Shown piece after piece: positions 32,874 through 34,258 of a stretch of DNA of 34,258 nucleotides. The notes beneath the pieces are model-generated. The model was given only the letters and a program-made list of their open reading frames with translations, was not told the DNA's origin and did not search any database. Made by a program: the position numbers and the translations under genes. Positions within the stretch are counted from its first letter, which is position 1. The number at the start of each line of letters is the position of its first letter. The DNA comes from a virus: positions 1 through 34,258 of the IMG/VR virus record IMGVR_UViG_3300044998_000753; one strand, written 5' to 3'.

Positions 32874-33455
32874 TCATGGTTGCAAAACGGAGAGTTCTTT
32901 TTCGAGTCGTCGAAGGCGGGACTCGAGACCGGGCTCGGGGAGCCAAGTGTGGCGGATACCGGAAGGGAAGTTGTGGGCGGAAATGAGTTCGCCGGCGAAG
33001 ATACAATCGATGTTGTGAGGGCCGAACTTCGTAACGAACGGCACAACGTCGTCGACGAATTTGGCGTCGCGATAGATGATGCGTTGATAGAATAGATCGT
33101 CACCATCTTCCATGTGACGTTGAAGGGCGATCTCGCCGCGGATGCTTGCGCCGAGAATATGTTGAGTTTCGAGAGTAAGGGCGTCGATGAATTTTTCGTT
33201 TGATATTGTTTTTGAGCCGAAAGGAATCTGGGCGGCGCGTTGGGTGGCTTCGGTGAGGTCGTGTTCGAGGGAGAAACCACCGTATAGGAGGTGCAAGGTT
33301 GCGTTGCGGAAGGGTTCTTCGAGGTCCATCCAAAGAAGGCCTGGATCGCGGGCGCAAAGAGCGTGGCAGAGGTCACGAGACGGCGCGGGCCGGTCGTTGA
33401 AGAGGAAGGTGAAGAAGCGGAGAGGGAGAGGGGGAGAGAGATCTGGATTGGGCAT
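32874..33455 (-). CDS. unknown 193-residue early protein
   Basis: I do not recognise this protein. It starts with a proline-rich segment, then FFTFLFNDRPAPSRDLCHALCARD and mixed helices, a GEIALQRHMEDGDDLFYQRIIYRDAK stretch, and ends in a short charged helix (LESRLRRLEKELSVLQP). The ATG has GGGAGG five bases upstream. No membrane segment or signal peptide. It is a sizable gene in the early operon between small basic proteins and the nuclease, so it may act in replication or host takeover, but no domain evidence supports either. Confidence 0.6.
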   Translation of the reverse strand: MPNPDLSPPLPLRFFTFLFNDRPAPSRDLCHALCARDPGLLWMDLEEPFRNATLHLLYGGFSLEHDLTEATQRAAQIPFGSKTISNEKFIDALTLETQHILGASIRGEIALQRHMEDGDDLFYQRIIYRDAKFVDDVVPFVTKFGPHNIDCIFAGELISAHNFPSGIRHTWLPEPGLESRLRRLEKELSVLQP

Positions 33456-33466
33456 TGGGGCCTCCC

Positions 33467-33742
33467 TTAGATGAGGTCAAGGAGTTGCTCGCCGGTTTTC
33501 TTTTTTGTGCGAGCCTCGGTGGTTTTGGCGCGAGCAGGCGGCCCGGCGTTACGGCGGCGAAGGGTCGCGGTCAGGTACGCCAATTCTCGCAGCAGAGAAA
33601 TGGGGGCTTCTTCAGCACCTCCGGGATAGGTGCGGATTTCGTCGACTAGTTTTCGGCGGTGGGATTCGAGTTCCGCGGGGGTTTTGGAGTCGAAGTTGAA
33701 TTCGGAGGGACGGGAGGAGGTGGTTTCGTTTGGCTGGGTCAT
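33467..33742 (-). CDS. small basic protein ending in LLDLI
   Basis: This 91-residue protein has a helical middle (AELESHRRKLVDEIRTY, SLLRELAYLTATLRRR) and a basic, disordered tail (ARAKTTEARTKKKTGEQ) that ends in LLDLI, like the protein at 31376-31678. The tail composition suits nucleic-acid contact or a docking peptide. Function unknown. The ATG has only a weak AGGG upstream. Confidence 0.6.
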   Translation of the reverse strand: MTQPNETTSSRPSEFNFDSKTPAELESHRRKLVDEIRTYPGGAEEAPISLLRELAYLTATLRRRNAGPPARAKTTEARTKKKTGEQLLDLI

Positions 33743-33754
33743 GGAGATAGCCCT

Positions 33755-33970
33755 TTATGCGCCGAGGCGATCGAGGATTTCGGCACTGGAGCGGCCGCGG
33801 TTTTCGTATTCCCATTGGCGCAAAAGGGAGATGACGAGTTTATTCCTTGCGCCGTATTTGGGTTTGCGAGTAACGGGGTCGAGCAGCATGTACTCGATCG
33901 TGCCGGCTAGAGTGGCCGGCATGTTGAGTTTCCAGGAGATCGAGAAGTCTTCATTATGGGGACGGGGCAT
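33755..33970 (-). CDS. small hypothetical early protein
   Basis: This 71-residue protein has a short strand (SISWKLNMP), a helix (GTIEYMLLD), a basic connecting loop (PVTRKPKYGARNK) and a helical end. No recognised family; possibly a small DNA-binding protein given its charge. The ATG directly follows the previous stop (TAAATG) with GGAG six bases upstream. Confidence 0.55.
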   Translation of the reverse strand: MPRPHNEDFSISWKLNMPATLAGTIEYMLLDPVTRKPKYGARNKLVISLLRQWEYENRGRSSAEILDRLGA

Positions 33971-34159
33971 TTATGGCTCCACGGAAACAAGCAAGAGGCC
34001 GCGGCCGGTCCACGGACGGCCGTCGGGGTTTACTTTGTCGTGCTTTCGCGCCGGGCCGTAGAATGAGTTCATGGCCAGATGTCGAGCGGTTTCTTCATCG
34101 GGGGCCTCAATGGTGATAAGGCCGTGCTTGGCGTTGCGGGAGCGGAGAGTGAACTGCAT
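33971..34159 (-). CDS. first gene of the early operon, unknown function
   Basis: This 62-residue protein has a beta strand (FTLRSRNAKHGLITI), a helix (DEETARHLAMNSFYG) and a final strand (GRGLLLVSVEP). It is the promoter-proximal gene on the - strand, with AGAGG six bases before the ATG. The size suits an early takeover protein, but no function can be named. Confidence 0.55.
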   Translation of the reverse strand: MQFTLRSRNAKHGLITIEAPDEETARHLAMNSFYGPARKHDKVNPDGRPWTGRGLLLVSVEP

Positions 34160-34171
34160 TTGGGGCCTCTG

Positions 34172-34212
34172 ATAGATGGGGCGGGGGATTGGTAGTACCC
34201 TGCCCTATCTAT
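34172..34212. repeat. GC-rich hairpin related to that at 7193-7230
   Basis: ATAGATGGGGCGGGG (34172-34186) pairs with CCCTGCCCTATCTAT (34198-34212) with two G-U pairs on + RNA and an 11-base loop. The first 11 bases after ATGG match the hairpin at 7193-7230 almost exactly. On - RNA the two wobble positions become C-A mismatches, so folding is stronger in + RNA. Confidence 0.65.
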
Positions 34213-34236
34213 GCGCATTTGTCAATCCCCTTTTTT
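34184..34236 (+). terminator. alternative hairpin with T6 run
   Basis: GGGGATTG (34184-34191) pairs perfectly with CAATCCCC (34223-34230), and TTTTTT follows at 34231-34236. The loop is long (31 bases). The first arm overlaps the hairpin at 34172-34212, so only one of the two can form. In + RNA this is a terminator versus anti-terminator arrangement, though what is transcribed there is unknown. Confidence 0.45.
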
Positions 34237-34258
34237 AGAAGTCACGGAGATTTTTTCG

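Larger units (their letters stand above)
34160..34258. promoter_or_regulatory. leader region of the early operon
   Basis: This 99-base stretch has no gene. It holds a long hairpin (34172-34212), a second hairpin that shares its first arm (34184-34230) with a T6 run, and a TTGACA on the - strand at 34220-34225 that could be a -35 element. No convincing -10 is found at the right distance, so the promoter is unproven. The far edge cannot be judged because the window ends. Confidence 0.45.

Noticed and set aside
34197-34225. possible sigma70 promoter (TTGACA at 34220-34225 on -)
   Set aside because: The -35 is perfect but no -10 resembling TATAAT is found 16-18 bases downstream; listed only as part of the leader region.
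1-34258. direct terminal repeat or circular join of the window ends
   Set aside because: The first and last 60 bases share no obvious repeat, so completeness or circularity cannot be claimed.
1-34258. tRNA genes, CRISPR arrays or insertion sequences
   Set aside because: No cloverleaf-like segment, regularly spaced repeats or transposase-like frame was noticed; coding density leaves little room.

Overview
The window is a gene-dense stretch of a tailed bacteriophage, most likely a short-tailed (podovirus-like) phage of a Gram-negative host. The evidence is a terminase, portal, scaffold, capsid and adaptor block, a nozzle-like protein, a small GNAT-like core protein, ejection-type proteins and one giant virion protein of 2280 residues, with no tape-measure, sheath or tail-tube gene. 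A GH19-type endolysin next to several small membrane proteins fits a Gram-negative cell wall. The style of several small proteins (ABA-sandwich type, CPxCG plus OmpR-type winged helix, small lysis-region membrane proteins) suggests an alphaproteobacterial host; this is inference. No integrase, repressor, tRNA, CRISPR array or insertion sequence was seen. No direct terminal repeat joins the two ends, so completeness of the genome is not shown.

Left arm (about 1-23342, all + strand, late genes): a lectin-like surface protein, large terminase, portal, a small protein, scaffold, SU10-like major capsid protein and a small head or surface protein. A strong terminator-like hairpin (7193-7230) follows. 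Then come an adaptor, a collar-domain fibre, a second appendage protein, a lysis block (GH19 endolysin with a C-terminal membrane segment, holin candidates, an anchored periplasmic protein), the nozzle protein, and an ejection block ending in the giant polyvalent protein. That protein carries a SleB-like wall hydrolase domain and an HEFGH zinc-peptidase motif. Most genes touch or overlap by 1-4 bases, as in one long operon.

Right arm (about 34159-23349, all - strand, early/replication genes): small unknown genes, a Cas4/RecB-like nuclease, a newly noted 56-residue DUF4177-like gene, a Sak4/RecA-like ATPase with a probable ssDNA-binding partner, an ABA-sandwich protein broken by an apparent frameshift, a ParB-methyltransferase fusion, a UDG-exonuclease-polymerase protein, a dUTPase, a winged-helix protein, the polymerase catalytic half and a DUF3987-like helicase. 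The arms converge with a six-base gap at 23343-23348.

The most striking feature is the family A DNA polymerase, which is split in two. The first half (UDG-like domain, 3'-5' exonuclease, start of the polymerase domain) ends just after the NLQN motif. The second half starts just before motif A. A dUTPase gene and a winged-helix gene lie between the halves, and all four genes overlap. Other notable points are the probable -1 frameshift at 29309-29312, a family of related GC-rich hairpins at gene junctions, mutually exclusive hairpins at the right end, and two replication-arm proteins sharing the C-terminal motif LLDLI. All family assignments come from reading motifs by eye; no database search was run.
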